DNA of 64,000 nt. Origin: Reticulitermes speratus (lineage: Eukaryota; Arthropoda; Insecta; Blattodea; Rhinotermitidae). Each line of letters opens with the position of its first letter. Position 1 is the stretch's first letter. The translations under genes were made by a program, and so were the position numbers. Below are positions 13,216 through 23,695 of the stretch, piece after piece. The stretch lies in the NCBI GenBank assembly GCA_021186555.1, contig JAJKFL010000012.1:16937711-17001710 (forward strand), in the 5' to 3' direction. The notes beneath the pieces were generated by a model that saw only the letters and a program-made list of their open reading frames with translations, searched no databases and was not told the DNA's origin.

Positions 13216-14084
13216 TACTGACACAACCCGTCAGGACTTCAACATCATAATGCCCTTCTGTATGCCTCTTATGACACTAATGCTCACAGGACATAATAAA
13301 TATATCGCAAAACACAAATGTATACCTCGACCAAGGCGGAGGGTTATGTGACAAGAAAAGGAAATTTTCTTTCGTTGAACAGAAAGCGTTGACAACTGGC
13401 CTTGGTCCAAGTATAACACATTGAAAAGCGACAAATACTCTCAACAACTATTTACTCAGAATGCTGACATAGCAAGAAGTATGACGGAAGCAATCGCCAA
13501 ATTTCATTTGCAAAGCCCGTGATGTCACACTAACACTTCACAAAGCAGTAACTGTAAGGAAAAAAGCATTCTTATTCACAATTCTGACTTTTGTGGTTCA
13601 ACAAAATGACAAATCGAGGGGGCGGGGCAGGGCAGGGACACTTTCTGAAGTCCTGTCCCGCGTTATTCGTTCACAGCTATGCGTCTGTCTATAATGAATA
13701 AATGCTGCATCCTCACGGTTTAAATTATACAGAGTGAGAATGAAGATTCTCGCGGTGGTGGCTATGAAAATTACTGTCTTTTGTGACGTGAAACCTTGTG
13801 GTTTGGTGGACAATAACGTTTCGGAGGAACTTGCTGAAGATGATACAGCAGGGGTGCACAAATCCCGGACATCATGTCACTCTCATGGTGCTTAGAATTT
13901 CCAGATGGCTCCTATATTTTTAGAAAATTTGTGCGCCCTTGAGTTAACAGTTTCTTATGTTCACTGATTCGAGTTAAGAATGTGGATCTTCAAATATTTA
14001 TAACAGCCACTGCCAACTATGCCGTTAGAGAGAGAGAAGTGTTTTATTTAAAGACGCTGTCGATTGCTAAAATTACAAGCGTCG

Positions 14085-14215
14085 GTGAGAGATGAATGAA
14101 TGACTACGGAGCATTGTTGGAATGATAGTGAGAGGAGAAAGTCGAAGTACTCGGAGAAAAAAGTGTCCCGATACCACTCTGTCCACCACAGATACCGTAC
14201 ATTCTTGCCTGGGAT
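14085..14215 (-). mobile_element. SINE group E, body fragment
   Basis: Minus strand carries GGTGGACAGAGTGGTATCGG, CTCCGAGTACTTCGACTTTC and CATTCATTCATC, matching the group E body. The tRNA-like head is absent. Confidence 0.7.
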
Positions 14216-14822
14216 AAAAAAAAGTTTGCTGCTTTGCTTCGTGGCTTTCATTATTAAGTTTTCGATTGTCTTCGGTTCCAATGTTTGTTGCAAATATTAT
14301 TAACGTTCAAAAAGGACACAAGTTTGCTGTGGTAAATGGAGCAATATACCGAGGGTACTTACGTAGCGGTAAATCAGAAGAGCACAAGAAACGGCCCCAT
14401 AATCGTATCATCAGTCTGCAGAATATGTTTAACCCACCTGACGTAGCCTACTGTATTTGCTACATGTGTAACCTGCAGTTTTGCCGCTTAGTGTTTTGGT
14501 ATGTTTCGTACGATTCTTACAAAAACAGCCATTATTTTCCTGTAAAGATTCAACTGATTGCAGCTACGGTGATTTCTGAGTGTGTCAGTTCTCTTTAAGT
14601 TCCGTTTAGATGAAACTGAGGTTCAAACGTTTAACGAGAACAGGAATATGTTCTTTACCGGGAAGATTAATTTCTTCTCCTGTGCAAATAAAAGGGGTAA
14701 AGGATACAGTATTGGTATAAGATTTTCTGTATAATCTATTTGAAATTTATTAAAACCCTTATTAAAAACAAACTTTTGTAAATGTGGCGGGTGAAATGAT
14801 TTATACAGTTTTCCTTGTGCTG

Positions 14823-15095
14823 ACTTAAGCACCACGCCACGAAGACATAGGAGTATGTGCTTACTTAAGCACCACGCCTTGAAGACATATGAGTATATGC
14901 TTATTTAAGCACCACGCTACGAAGACATACCAATATATGCTTGCTTAAGCACCACGCTACGAAGACATACCAATATGTGCTTACTTAAGCACCACGCCAT
15001 GAATACATGAGTATATGCTTACTTAGGCACGTCACAAAGAGGTATGACAATGTGCTTACTTAAGCACCGTGTCATAAAGATGCACGACTAAGCTG
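14823..15095. repeat. 40-bp minisatellite, about seven copies, each with a hairpin
   Basis: Units start at 14823, 14863, 14903, 14943, 14983, 15021 and 15058 (period 40, then 38 and 37). Each unit junction contains GTGCTTACTTAAGCAC or a close variant, an inverted repeat with 7-bp arms and 2-nt spacer. Units 1-5 are close and 6-7 decayed, suggesting growth at the left side. Confidence 0.93.
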
Positions 15096-16011
15096 AAGCA
15101 GATGATATTGTAACAAATTATTTTCATTACGAAATTATCTTTCAGAAGCATATCAATAAACCTACAAATATTTTACCGATTAGTCGAAAAAAGATACACG
15201 AAAATTTCATTCAGAAAATTTGACAACGCAGCATTTGAGCCCTTGAAGGAAAAATACTCAGAATAATAAATGGGCCAATATAGAAAAATACACAGTTGAG
15301 AATCGGCTAACATAATGCAATCTATGGTTTACATAAGCAGTAGTAGTAGTAGTAGTAGTAGTAGCATTTTAATATGAAGGATTTTCTTCTCTGCATTGAT
15401 TTAAAAATTAGTTGCCATCACTTGATACGATCCCGAGCCAGTTTCATCCAACTCCCATCCTCACAACCTACTTCATTGTCATCCATATTTATGTTATCCT
15501 CCGATTTGGTTCCCGTTATTTCAGGACGCGGCTCTTTCATTTGTTTCCTGAAAAATATGTTGCACTCATTTCTTATCTCTCCCCAACTGAGCTGCATGTT
15601 CGATCAGTCCTAATGCCCTCGATATCATTAAGCTAACAACACCAACAGACCTACAAAAATAATAAAGTTCCTAGTAATAAAACATTCCAAACTTTCCACT
15701 TACTTAATGTATCACACGTCCAAATATTTCCCTGTGAAATTTGTTTTCAGACACTTGTAACTTATGTTCTTCCCTCAAAGTTTGAAAAGTCTTCAACAAT
15801 CGTACGTTTTGCGTTATTTTACGGAAAACCAAACACTCTACTCTAGCTGGACATAAATCAACTCTTTTATTATTTCTTGCATACATAACGTAAATCAGTG
15901 CATCTTATGCCACAAATGACGTTTTATAATACTCTCCACTGACAGCCCATAAAACCGCTTCCACCATTTACGTCACTTTGTCACACAGGTTAAGTTAAAG
16001 CTATCCCTTTG
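15096..16011. other. No gene seen
   Basis: Between the minisatellite and the SINE upstream of the receptor gene. Contains the (AGT)n tract. Short overlapping frames at 15374-15636 lack motifs. Confidence 0.6.
15339..15364. repeat. (AGT)n microsatellite
   Basis: About eight to nine uninterrupted AGT units. Confidence 0.95.
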
Positions 16012-16225
16012 CATGCCATGAAGGCATATAGTGGGAGGGGAGGCATAGCTCCACTCATTCTTAACCCCGGTCGCTTTTTTTTTCGCTATCCACGAAATAG
16101 GAGGCGGTGTGGGCCCGAGAGCCGGTCTGGACTCCCTGAAGAAGAGACAAAACTCTTGCCCCTGACGTGAATCGAACCACGAATGCTCGTTTAATCAGCC
16201 CATACTGTCTGAGCTATCATGTCTC
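16012..16225 (-). mobile_element. SINE group B upstream of the receptor gene
   Basis: The 3' end lies at GCATGCCATGAAGGCATATA, the core near 16070-16130 and a head remnant with TTCGATTCACG near 16165-16175. It ends about 510 bp upstream of the receptor start codon. Confidence 0.8.
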
Positions 16226-16735
16226 CTAATTTATGACACAGACTGTGATTTTTCTGAATGAAGACCTGGAAACGCATTTACATAGACACTATTTAAAACC
16301 AGCCTCTCAAAGCTTTCATAATATTTATAATTTACAAGAATTCAAGAGCTGTATATAAATTAGAAAGGCCAGCCCAAGGGACATTTATGAAATATACCGA
16401 AGTAAATTTTTATAAGAAAACGATTACCATTCATATACTAAGCTACAAGTTGTGGTTTCTTTGGCTCGTATATTTGTTTTAATGCACGTAATACAGATGT
16501 ACAAATGTATCTATATGGTACCTGAAACAAATGGGTGAAAGTCCGAAAGACAGCAAATGATATTTACTTTACATAAACGACAGCGAAAGAAGTTGTTTTC
16601 CAGGCAGGAGAGGAATTAGGTAAACTAAAGTATGTGTTGTATAAGGTACTAATGACGTAAGTTTCCTTCCTTTTACCTTATGACCTTAAGGCTACGAAAG
16701 GGCAAGGAGCCACTTGTACAAGCTTCGCACTGAGA

Positions 16736-18715
16736 ATGCAGTCGTTAGAATCCTCTTTATCTCAACAAGCAGTTCTCTTGCTAATATCTTACGTGACCTT
16801 CCAGCTGGCTTTGTCCGAATCAGATCATAACGTGCAGTTTCATTTGCCTCGCTGTGTGCTAGATGTTAGCACAAGGCACTTCTCTCCTCGTGGAACGCTA
16901 GTGATATCTTTACCAAACAGTAGAACTCACGCAACGAGACGTTTTCATAGTATCAGCCACACACAAGACAAATGGGAGAGTCATGACCAAGTGGCAGAAC
17001 TCCTGCATCTTCAGACACAGTGGCCAATAATCATTTCGACGCCTGGACTCACAAGAAACGTAATTTCGTGGTTCAAAGATCAAAGTTACGTCATAATCAC
17101 ACGTTCTCAGGTCACATTTATACACATGATTCAGGAAGTAGAACTACAGCTTCATGCTCTGAAGGCTCGAACATCGTGGAACCCGAGGGGACAGTTTCTA
17201 GTTCTGATTTCGGAGCAGCACAGCGCAGGAAGAGAGCTGGTGCGACAAGTGTTGGAACTACTGTGGACTTTCAAGGTACTGAACGCAGTGGTTGCAATGC
17301 CTGACCCCACACAAGCAGTGGTTCTATATACGTGGTATCCGTACCAATCACCTGAACTCTGCAACCAGTTAAAGGAAGTCAAAGTAAATTCATGGGTATT
17401 TGAAAATGGTGGTCATTTCTTGTCTAGTTCTCCTCTGTTTCCTCCAAAAATCCCTTACGATTCGAAACGATGTAATATCAATGCATCTACAATGCATATA
17501 GAGCCATTTGTATTTATACGTAATGAAACCAGTTCTGAAGATAGATGTACTGATGGACTGGAGTGTCGACTGTTCTGTTTACTAATGGATAAGCTGAATA
17601 TGACATTTGAGTTGAAGTTACCAGGCGAAGAAATGTGGGGTGTGAAGCTCGGCAACGATTCGTGGACAGGAATGAAGGGTCACCTGATTAAGAATATATC
17701 TGACATAGCATTTGGAACGTTGTTTTTGGACACAGAACTCTGCGACGTATTCGAGTGCACTGTCACTTACTTTGAAAGTTACTTAGTTTGGCATCTTCCG
17801 CGTGCAAAAGAAGTCGCAAAGTGGAAAAGTCTGTTCTTGGTGTTCGAACTGAATACGTGGCTAGCTTTCGTCGCAGCGTGTGTGGTGGTTGTTCTTCTAC
17901 TTTGGCGAATGACACGTAGTAACAGAGTAGATCCTTCGGAGATATCAACGTACGCGAACATCAGTAAGTGTTTTTCCAGCGTGTGGGCAGCTGTGTTGGG
18001 GGTATCAGTGCCAGAGATGCCTCGTACAACCAGGCTAAGAGTACTGTTCCTGCTGTGGTTGTTTTACTGTCTTCATATCAACATCGTCTATCTCACATTC
18101 CTGACTACTTTCTTGATACATCCGGGTTTCGAACACCAGATTCAAAGTGTGGAAGAACTTGTTGAATCTGATTTAGAGTATGGGTTTCACGAAGGTTATG
18201 ACAAATATTTTAATGACTCCACTGACGAAATATTGGTGAAGATGTTAAATAATCGAAAAGACTGTGCAGCTAATGGGATGAACTGTCACAATCGAACGGT
18301 CACAAAAGGAGAATTCGCAGTTCTCGAGACAAGCCACTATATGGAATATTTAACCGCGAACCAATACGTTGAACAAAGTGGAAAACCTCTGTTTTACACT
18401 CTAAAAGACAATTTCCTTAGGAATAATTTCGTTATGTATCTGACTAAAGGAAATCATTTATTGGATACGATCAATAATATTATCAGATATGCAGTGGAGG
18501 CTGGACTGATTGACCAGTGGTGGAGAGAGATGAAAATTTCTTGGACACTTAGATGTGCCAAGCAGACTCATGAGAAGTCCTCGACACTCACACTGTCAGA
18601 TCTACAATCTGCATTTGTCATACTTTTCCTGGGGCTTGGATTTTGCCTCGTCGTATTTATGGTTGAACGCGTCTCTTTCTGTAGCCAAAAGAAATCCGTA
18701 AAGGAAACCGCGTGA
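16736..18715 (+). CDS. Divergent ionotropic receptor (IR), chemosensory ion channel subunit, single exon
   Basis: This 659-aa open frame has the architecture of insect ionotropic receptors, ligand-gated cation channels of sensory neuron dendrites derived from ionotropic glutamate receptors. Visible are a hydrophobic N-terminus (about 10-27, signal-peptide-like), a divergent extracellular region, an S1 lobe (about 245-355), TM1 (about 372-392), a re-entrant pore segment (about 408-424), TM2 (about 432-461), an S2 lobe (about 465-615), TM3 (about 622-645) and a short basic cytoplasmic tail. The S1 position that carries the glutamate-binding Arg in classical receptors appears to be Leu335 (context DTELCDV), so the ligand is unlikely to be glutamate, as in most divergent IRs. 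The ATG at 16736 has A at -3 and leads directly into the signal-like segment. A TATAAGG at 16640 is a weak possible promoter. No intron is needed, which is common among lineage-expanded IRs. Length is normal for the family. The ligand and orthology cannot be told from sequence. Confidence 0.93.
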   Translation: MQSLESSLSQQAVLLLISYVTFQLALSESDHNVQFHLPRCVLDVSTRHFSPRGTLVISLPNSRTHATRRFHSISHTQDKWESHDQVAELLHLQTQWPIIISTPGLTRNVISWFKDQSYVIITRSQVTFIHMIQEVELQLHALKARTSWNPRGQFLVLISEQHSAGRELVRQVLELLWTFKVLNAVVAMPDPTQAVVLYTWYPYQSPELCNQLKEVKVNSWVFENGGHFLSSSPLFPPKIPYDSKRCNINASTMHIEPFVFIRNETSSEDRCTDGLECRLFCLLMDKLNMTFELKLPGEEMWGVKLGNDSWTGMKGHLIKNISDIAFGTLFLDTELCDVFECTVTYFESYLVWHLPRAKEVAKWKSLFLVFELNTWLAFVAACVVVVLLLWRMTRSNRVDPSEISTYANISKCFSSVWAAVLGVSVPEMPRTTRLRVLFLLWLFYCLHINIVYLTFLTTFLIHPGFEHQIQSVEELVESDLEYGFHEGYDKYFNDSTDEILVKMLNNRKDCAANGMNCHNRTVTKGEFAVLETSHYMEYLTANQYVEQSGKPLFYTLKDNFLRNNFVMYLTKGNHLLDTINNIIRYAVEAGLIDQWWREMKISWTLRCAKQTHEKSSTLTLSDLQSAFVILFLGLGFCLVVFMVERVSFCSQKKSVKETA

Positions 18716-18904
18716 GTACATACTCTTATTCACTTTAAAATGCTGCGTCAAATACGAGTATTGCTGCTAGTGTTTTACATTCTCAAGCTTGAAATTCTTT
18801 GCACAATATGTCCAAAACTGAAATGTAAGACTTGGTTAAATTTGCATGTAATAACTTGGAGATCAAAGTAAAAGCATAAATCTAACACATTCAATATAAT
18901 GACT

Positions 18905-19125
18905 GTCTGCCCTATGGATATCCGTGGTACGACTGCCAGCAGGAACAGAGGACTTCTCTTCCTTCCACGCCGGTTCCCGGGGCCATCCCGCCTCTTATCC
19001 ATAGGACACTGCAGTCTCTTCGGAGGTAAAGCGACAGGAGTTTGAAGCTGAAAACTTACTTCCCTCTGACGCCTAGTTTAAGGTGTGAAGCTATGCCTCC
19101 ACTTCCCCTTACCATTTCACGGTGT
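18905..19125 (+). mobile_element. Decayed SINE group B downstream of the receptor gene
   Basis: Core GGAGGTAAAGCGACAGGAGTT and TGAAGCTGAAAAC with 3' GCTATGCCTCCACTTCCCCT. The head is not recognisable. It begins about 190 bp after the receptor stop. Confidence 0.65.
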
Positions 19126-20197
19126 GTGCTTTAGAACAACGACAACTTTATCGGCGGTTCTTAACAAAATTTTACTTTTTTTTTTATTCACAGCACTATA
19201 CAAAGAAATTACTGTATTTTCAAGACAAACGAATACTTGAATACGCAGATGTAAAAATAATATTGTATAGAAATAAATATTTTTACAGTTATATTACTGA
19301 AATGACATGCACACAATTTGCAATTTAATCTGCTGCCCATGTGAGAGTCCAATGAGGCTTAATCGAGATTCGGGTTATTACCATGTAAAAACCAGTCAGA
19401 ATTTAAAAGATCCTGCCGTAATTTATACCCACAAAAAGACAGTTTAGGATTGAATATATGTATTACGTCGTTCTCATACCTTTTAAAGGAAAAGCTAGTG
19501 TTCACGTATTTACATGGGTGAGAGCTTTATTTCCGAAATTATGCCATCTGTTGGATAAAAGTTTAATGAATTCACTGTTATAAAGTAAGTGATCAGAGAC
19601 AGGAAGGAATGGAGAGTGACAGGCGTAAGAATGTACCTAAGGAAATGGAAAAGGGAGCGAGGGATAATCACGAAATAAATTATGCCCTGCTTGATTGCAA
19701 CAGGCGTTTTTACTAGTTAATTTTAAACCTTCAGTGACCCTGGGGTTTGTACATAGGACGATGACGTTTCAAATTAATAGCATCCTTAAATGCATTCACG
19801 TCCATGCGGTGTACTGAGGACGGAGGCATGTGAAGAACTTAAGGTCCTTACATTGCATTGAAGGGTTAATTGAATAATGCATATTGTTCATATTTATATA
19901 TTTCAACGGAGCTACGGGACATGCTGTCTAGGGCCTTCGACTTCCCAGGTTTCAATCTCATTTCATAGATAACTGGTACGATTCCTCAGAAGAGAGATTG
20001 GCCCTTAGCATGACCACTACCTACACATTATAAGACACGTGCAGGGAAAAAGAAAACATCCATGTTCCGCATAGGATTCGAACACAGGATCTCAGTGTTC
20101 CAGTCCTCGAAGACAGTACATGCCATACACTGCATCTCTACTGGGCTCGGCAGTAGGCTACTACTATACATATATACCTGATGGCTAATTAAGAAGG
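19126..20197. other. No gene seen; possible polyadenylation signal of the receptor gene
   Basis: AAATAAATA near 19270 could end the receptor transcript, though it is about 550 bp from the stop codon and beyond a SINE. Otherwise featureless AT-rich sequence. Confidence 0.45.
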
Positions 20198-20440
20198 ATG
20201 TGGCCGCGCGGTCTAAGAGGTGGGTCTGCGGCCGCTCGCTTGCTGGGATTGAGGGTTCGAATCCCGCCGGGGACATGGATATCTGTATCTTGTGAGTGTT
20301 GTGTGTTGTCAGGTAGAGGTCTCTGCGACGGGCTGATCACTCGTCCAGAGGAGTCCTGCCTAGTGTGGTGTGATCGTGAAGCTTCGATAATGAGGAGGCC
20401 CTGGCCCACTAGGGGCTGTTGCCCCATGAAAAAAGTGCTG
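20198..20440 (+). mobile_element. SINE group D
   Basis: Forward copy with GTGGCCGCGCGGTCTAAG head, GGGTTCGAATCCCGCCGGGG B box and the group D body, ending GGGGCTGTTGCCCCATG before an A run. Target duplication not placed. An open frame spans it but only because the SINE happens to lack stops. Confidence 0.9.
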
Positions 20441-20924
20441 AATTATTTCTCGTGGCAACTTCCAGCCAGACCTTACCTTCGACTTCTCAGCTCGGGTAAT
20501 AATAATTACAATCTGCTGCTGATTAGACAAGGAAAGGACAAGGCACAAGGGAATGAAAGCGTTTGTGGTTTATTCACATGGGAACTACGCTACTTATATT
20601 CGACAAATATTGATCCTTTCATATTAATTCTGACAGATGTCAAGCGGCAAGGGCAGAGTTGCCTCCTGCATCACAATTCAATTTCAGTTCCCATGGCCCT
20701 GTGGTAATGATCACGAATACAAGCAACCTACGTGCAGCAATGGCGCTGTATAAGCGTGACTGAAAATACAGACGATAAAATCGTTGATCCTAAAATATAC
20801 TTTTCTGCGGTTTTGAGGTCATGGCGATAAGGGGAATGGCGCGGTGGTGACCTGTTTTTACTATACATTGTACCTATCGCCTTCATCTTTGCCTCCGAGG
20901 ATGTGTTAATGTTTAGTCGATCAT

Positions 20925-21065
20925 TCACCAGTTTATCACCACCAACATCCAGGTTCGATCCGAGGACAGTTCATGTTGAATTTGTGCCCAGCATGGTACT
21001 GAGACAGGTTTCTGTCCGAGCACTTTGGATTTTCCCTGTCATTTATCATTTCACCAATGCTCCAC
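20925..21065 (+). mobile_element. SINE group E, partial
   Basis: B-box-like CCAGGTTCGATCCGAGGAC, then GTACTGAGACAGGTTTCTGT, CGAGCACTTTGGATTTTCCC and TTTCACCAATGC. A group A SINE lies immediately downstream. Confidence 0.7.
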
Positions 21066-21142
21066 AGTCAACTCACACATCTACCATCGACACTATACAG
21101 TCTACAGAGGATTCGCTCATTCGAGTAGACCCTTGCTCTTAT

Positions 21143-21434
21143 GTAGGCCGGGATAGCGTAGTCGGTATAGCGACTCGCTACGGGCTGGACGGTCCAGGAT
21201 CGAATACCGATGGAGGCGAGGTTTTCCGAACCCGTCCAGACCGGCCCTGGGGCCAACCAGCCTCCTGTACAACGAGTATCGGATCTCTTTCCGGGGGTAA
21301 AGCGGCCGGGGCGTGGCGTTGAATAACCACCCCCACCTAACGCCGAGATTAAAGAAAGAGTAGAACTATACCCCTACACCCCACTCGGCCTTCATGACCC
21401 GTCATAGGGTGAACTTTACTTTTTCACTTTTATA
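21143..21434 (+). mobile_element. SINE group A, full length, with 10-bp target duplication
   Basis: Forward copy. The head has GGATAGCGTAGTCGGTATAGCG and a B-box-like GGATCGAATACC. The core lies at 21243-21320, followed by the 3' module ending TGAACTTTACTTTT. TTGCTCTTAT flanks it at 21133-21142 and 21435-21444. Confidence 0.93.
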
Positions 21435-22437
21435 TTGCTCTTATAGGAAATGTACAAAACATATCACACCCGATCACGGCAGAGGTTTATCGCGTCCAAA
21501 GTACCGTCGCCTAGCTGATGCAACTCAAAAATGGTAAATTATAAATTTAAATACAGCATATAAACCTTTGCACTCTACCGTATTCGCTTCGTATGCAAGA
21601 TATGAACAAGGTGGAAGATGTTACTTTGAGCGTACTCAACCCTCAAACAAGAAATTAAATACGCATGTTATTATTAAGAACCAATGTCACGTTTTGTCAG
21701 TGCTAATGAACGATAAACACTTCTACCTAAAGCATTTCTTGCAATCGGGTACTACACTCGCAAGCAATGTCGACAACGGGTGCGTAATTATTTGGGGATG
21801 TTATACCATAGTCAAAGTCCATAAGAGGCCGTAGTCGACTCTAAAATGTGAATTCCGTGTAGATACTGACAGCGTCGCCAAGTAAACCACAAACCACCAT
21901 AGCTCCATCCCCAGCAATCTGAAACACTTGACATATGTGACCTTGAAAACATTAGACCCTTTCTTTTTATCATTCGTGAGAAAATCATGTAGAAGAATGT
22001 TCCTTCTGATATGCCGAGCCACTTGAGGGACAATATCGTGAAAACATAAAGTGGCATGGTCGAGGTCGCTGTTTAATGTGCCTGGCGCCTGCATACTGTC
22101 TGGATTTTTAATTGAAGGGTGAACGGAATAAACAAATCTCGCAAATGCAATGTTTGCAAAATTACTCCTCAATCGCCTTGATGTTCATTTAAGTTTCCGG
22201 TATTTTGGAGCTCACGCTTAAAGTGTTAATAAACACAAAAAGTCTAATTGTAATCATACATATACATTCTCCTATTTCGTTCATTACAAGGTTTTCAGTT
22301 CTCAGGGAATTGCCTACGAAGATTACGTATAGCTTCTGAGACGTGATTATGTGTAGTTTAGTAGATAGGTACCAAACTTTCGGTTCAATCTTCAGGTTAG
22401 ATTCTTCCACCATGAAAATATAGGCAAACGATACCCC

Positions 22438-22730
22438 GCACCAGGTGGCGCAGTTGGTTGAGGCATTGCGCTACAAGCCAGAAGGTTGCGGGTTCGATTC
22501 CCAACGGTGTCATTGAAATGTTTCATTGACTTAATCCTACCGGCCGCACTATGGCCCTGGGGTCGACTCAGTCTCTGCGGAGTAAAGGCGGCTGGTGCAT
22601 AGGGCAGACAACCTCACCACCTTCATGTGCGGATTGTCTTGAAATCTGGAAGCCTCAAGCCCCTGAAACCCTAACGGCCTGTCCAGGCCTGTAATGTGAT
22701 AGCTGTACCTTTACCTTTACCTTACATGCC
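22438..22730 (+). mobile_element. SINE group C
   Basis: Forward copy: CAGGTGGCGCAGTTGGTTGAGG head, GGTTCGATTCCC B box, GGAGTAAAGGCGGCTGGTGC core, and tail of TTTACC units (about 22705-22725). I could not place a target duplication. Confidence 0.9.
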
Positions 22731-23254
22731 TAATGATTGAAACAAATGTGTAATATGAAACTAGGGAGAAAAAATATCGAATTTTGATTTCCATATCAAC
22801 ATACTAAGAATTAACTATACGAGTATATCACAATTTGAATAAAACCGTATGTTACTATATATGGTTTCACGGCATAACAACTATAAACTATAAGCATCAA
22901 GTGTTTTTATAACAGGTTGTCCTCTACGCTTTCCAAATCAGAATTCTTTATTAGCTGACCTTCTCGCTTTCTCATATCGAGACAGGACCTTGAATGACCC
23001 CACACCGTACTGTATGCAAGAAAGTGTTAGCTGCTACTGTCTAGTCGCGCGTTCTCTTCCGGTTATGTGTTCTGCTTCGCGGAAGGTTCATTGGGTGGGA
23101 GTTCCATTTAAATGGAAGACTGTACCCGTACATTCCCAGATGTATTTTTCCCCCAAGCTTCGTTCTGTGTCTCATCCAATGAAGCCCAATCTCACCTCCA
23201 CCATCAAATACGTATCCTACAAAATCGTGACTCGACTCCCGGCAAGGCAAGAAC

Positions 23255-23440
23255 TTTCTCTCTCCTCCAAAACGTCTAGACCTGCCTAGGGCCTACTAGT
23301 CTCCTATTCAATGGACACCGAGGGCTCTTTCCCAGACGATAAAACGTCCAGGGCGAGAAGCTGACCACTCACATATATCTAGTGCGAAGAGTAAGAATGC
23401 ATGGTACTATACCTCCACTCCCCTTGTGCCTTAATTATTT
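23255..23440 (+). mobile_element. Decayed SINE group B
   Basis: Fragment with AAACGTCTAGACCTGCC, CTCCTATTCAATGGACACCG, AACGTCCAGGGCGAGAAGCT and the 3' end ATACCTCCACTCCCC. Head missing or unrecognisable. Confidence 0.65.
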
Positions 23441-23494
23441 TATTTTGATTTTTGTTTAACGAAACTGTCAACTGCTCAGTTTATGCAGTGTCGG

Positions 23495-23695
23495 GGATAG
23501 ATAAATGAATGAGAATGGAGCATTGGTGGAATTATACTGGGAAGGGGTAAACCGAATTACTCGGAGAAAGACCTGTTCCAGTGCCACTTTATCCACACAA
23601 ATCCCGCTTGCATTGACCTGGGATTGAACCTGGACCTCCGCGATGAAAGGCCAGCAACTATCAGCCTGAGACCCGGCAAGGCCCCAGTGTCTTAC
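23495..23695 (-). mobile_element. SINE group E
   Basis: Minus-strand copy: head remnant GCCTTGCCGGGTCTCAGGC with B-box-like GGTTCAATCCC, body GGATAAAGTGGCACTGGAAC and CTCCGAGTAATTCGGTTTACC, 3' ATTCATTTATC. Confidence 0.82.

Noticed and set aside
14815-15100. CRISPR-like array
   Set aside because: The units are directly abutting minisatellite copies with no distinct spacers, and the genome is eukaryotic.
20198-20707. 169-aa forward frame
   Set aside because: Its first half is a group D SINE translated in a stop-free frame.
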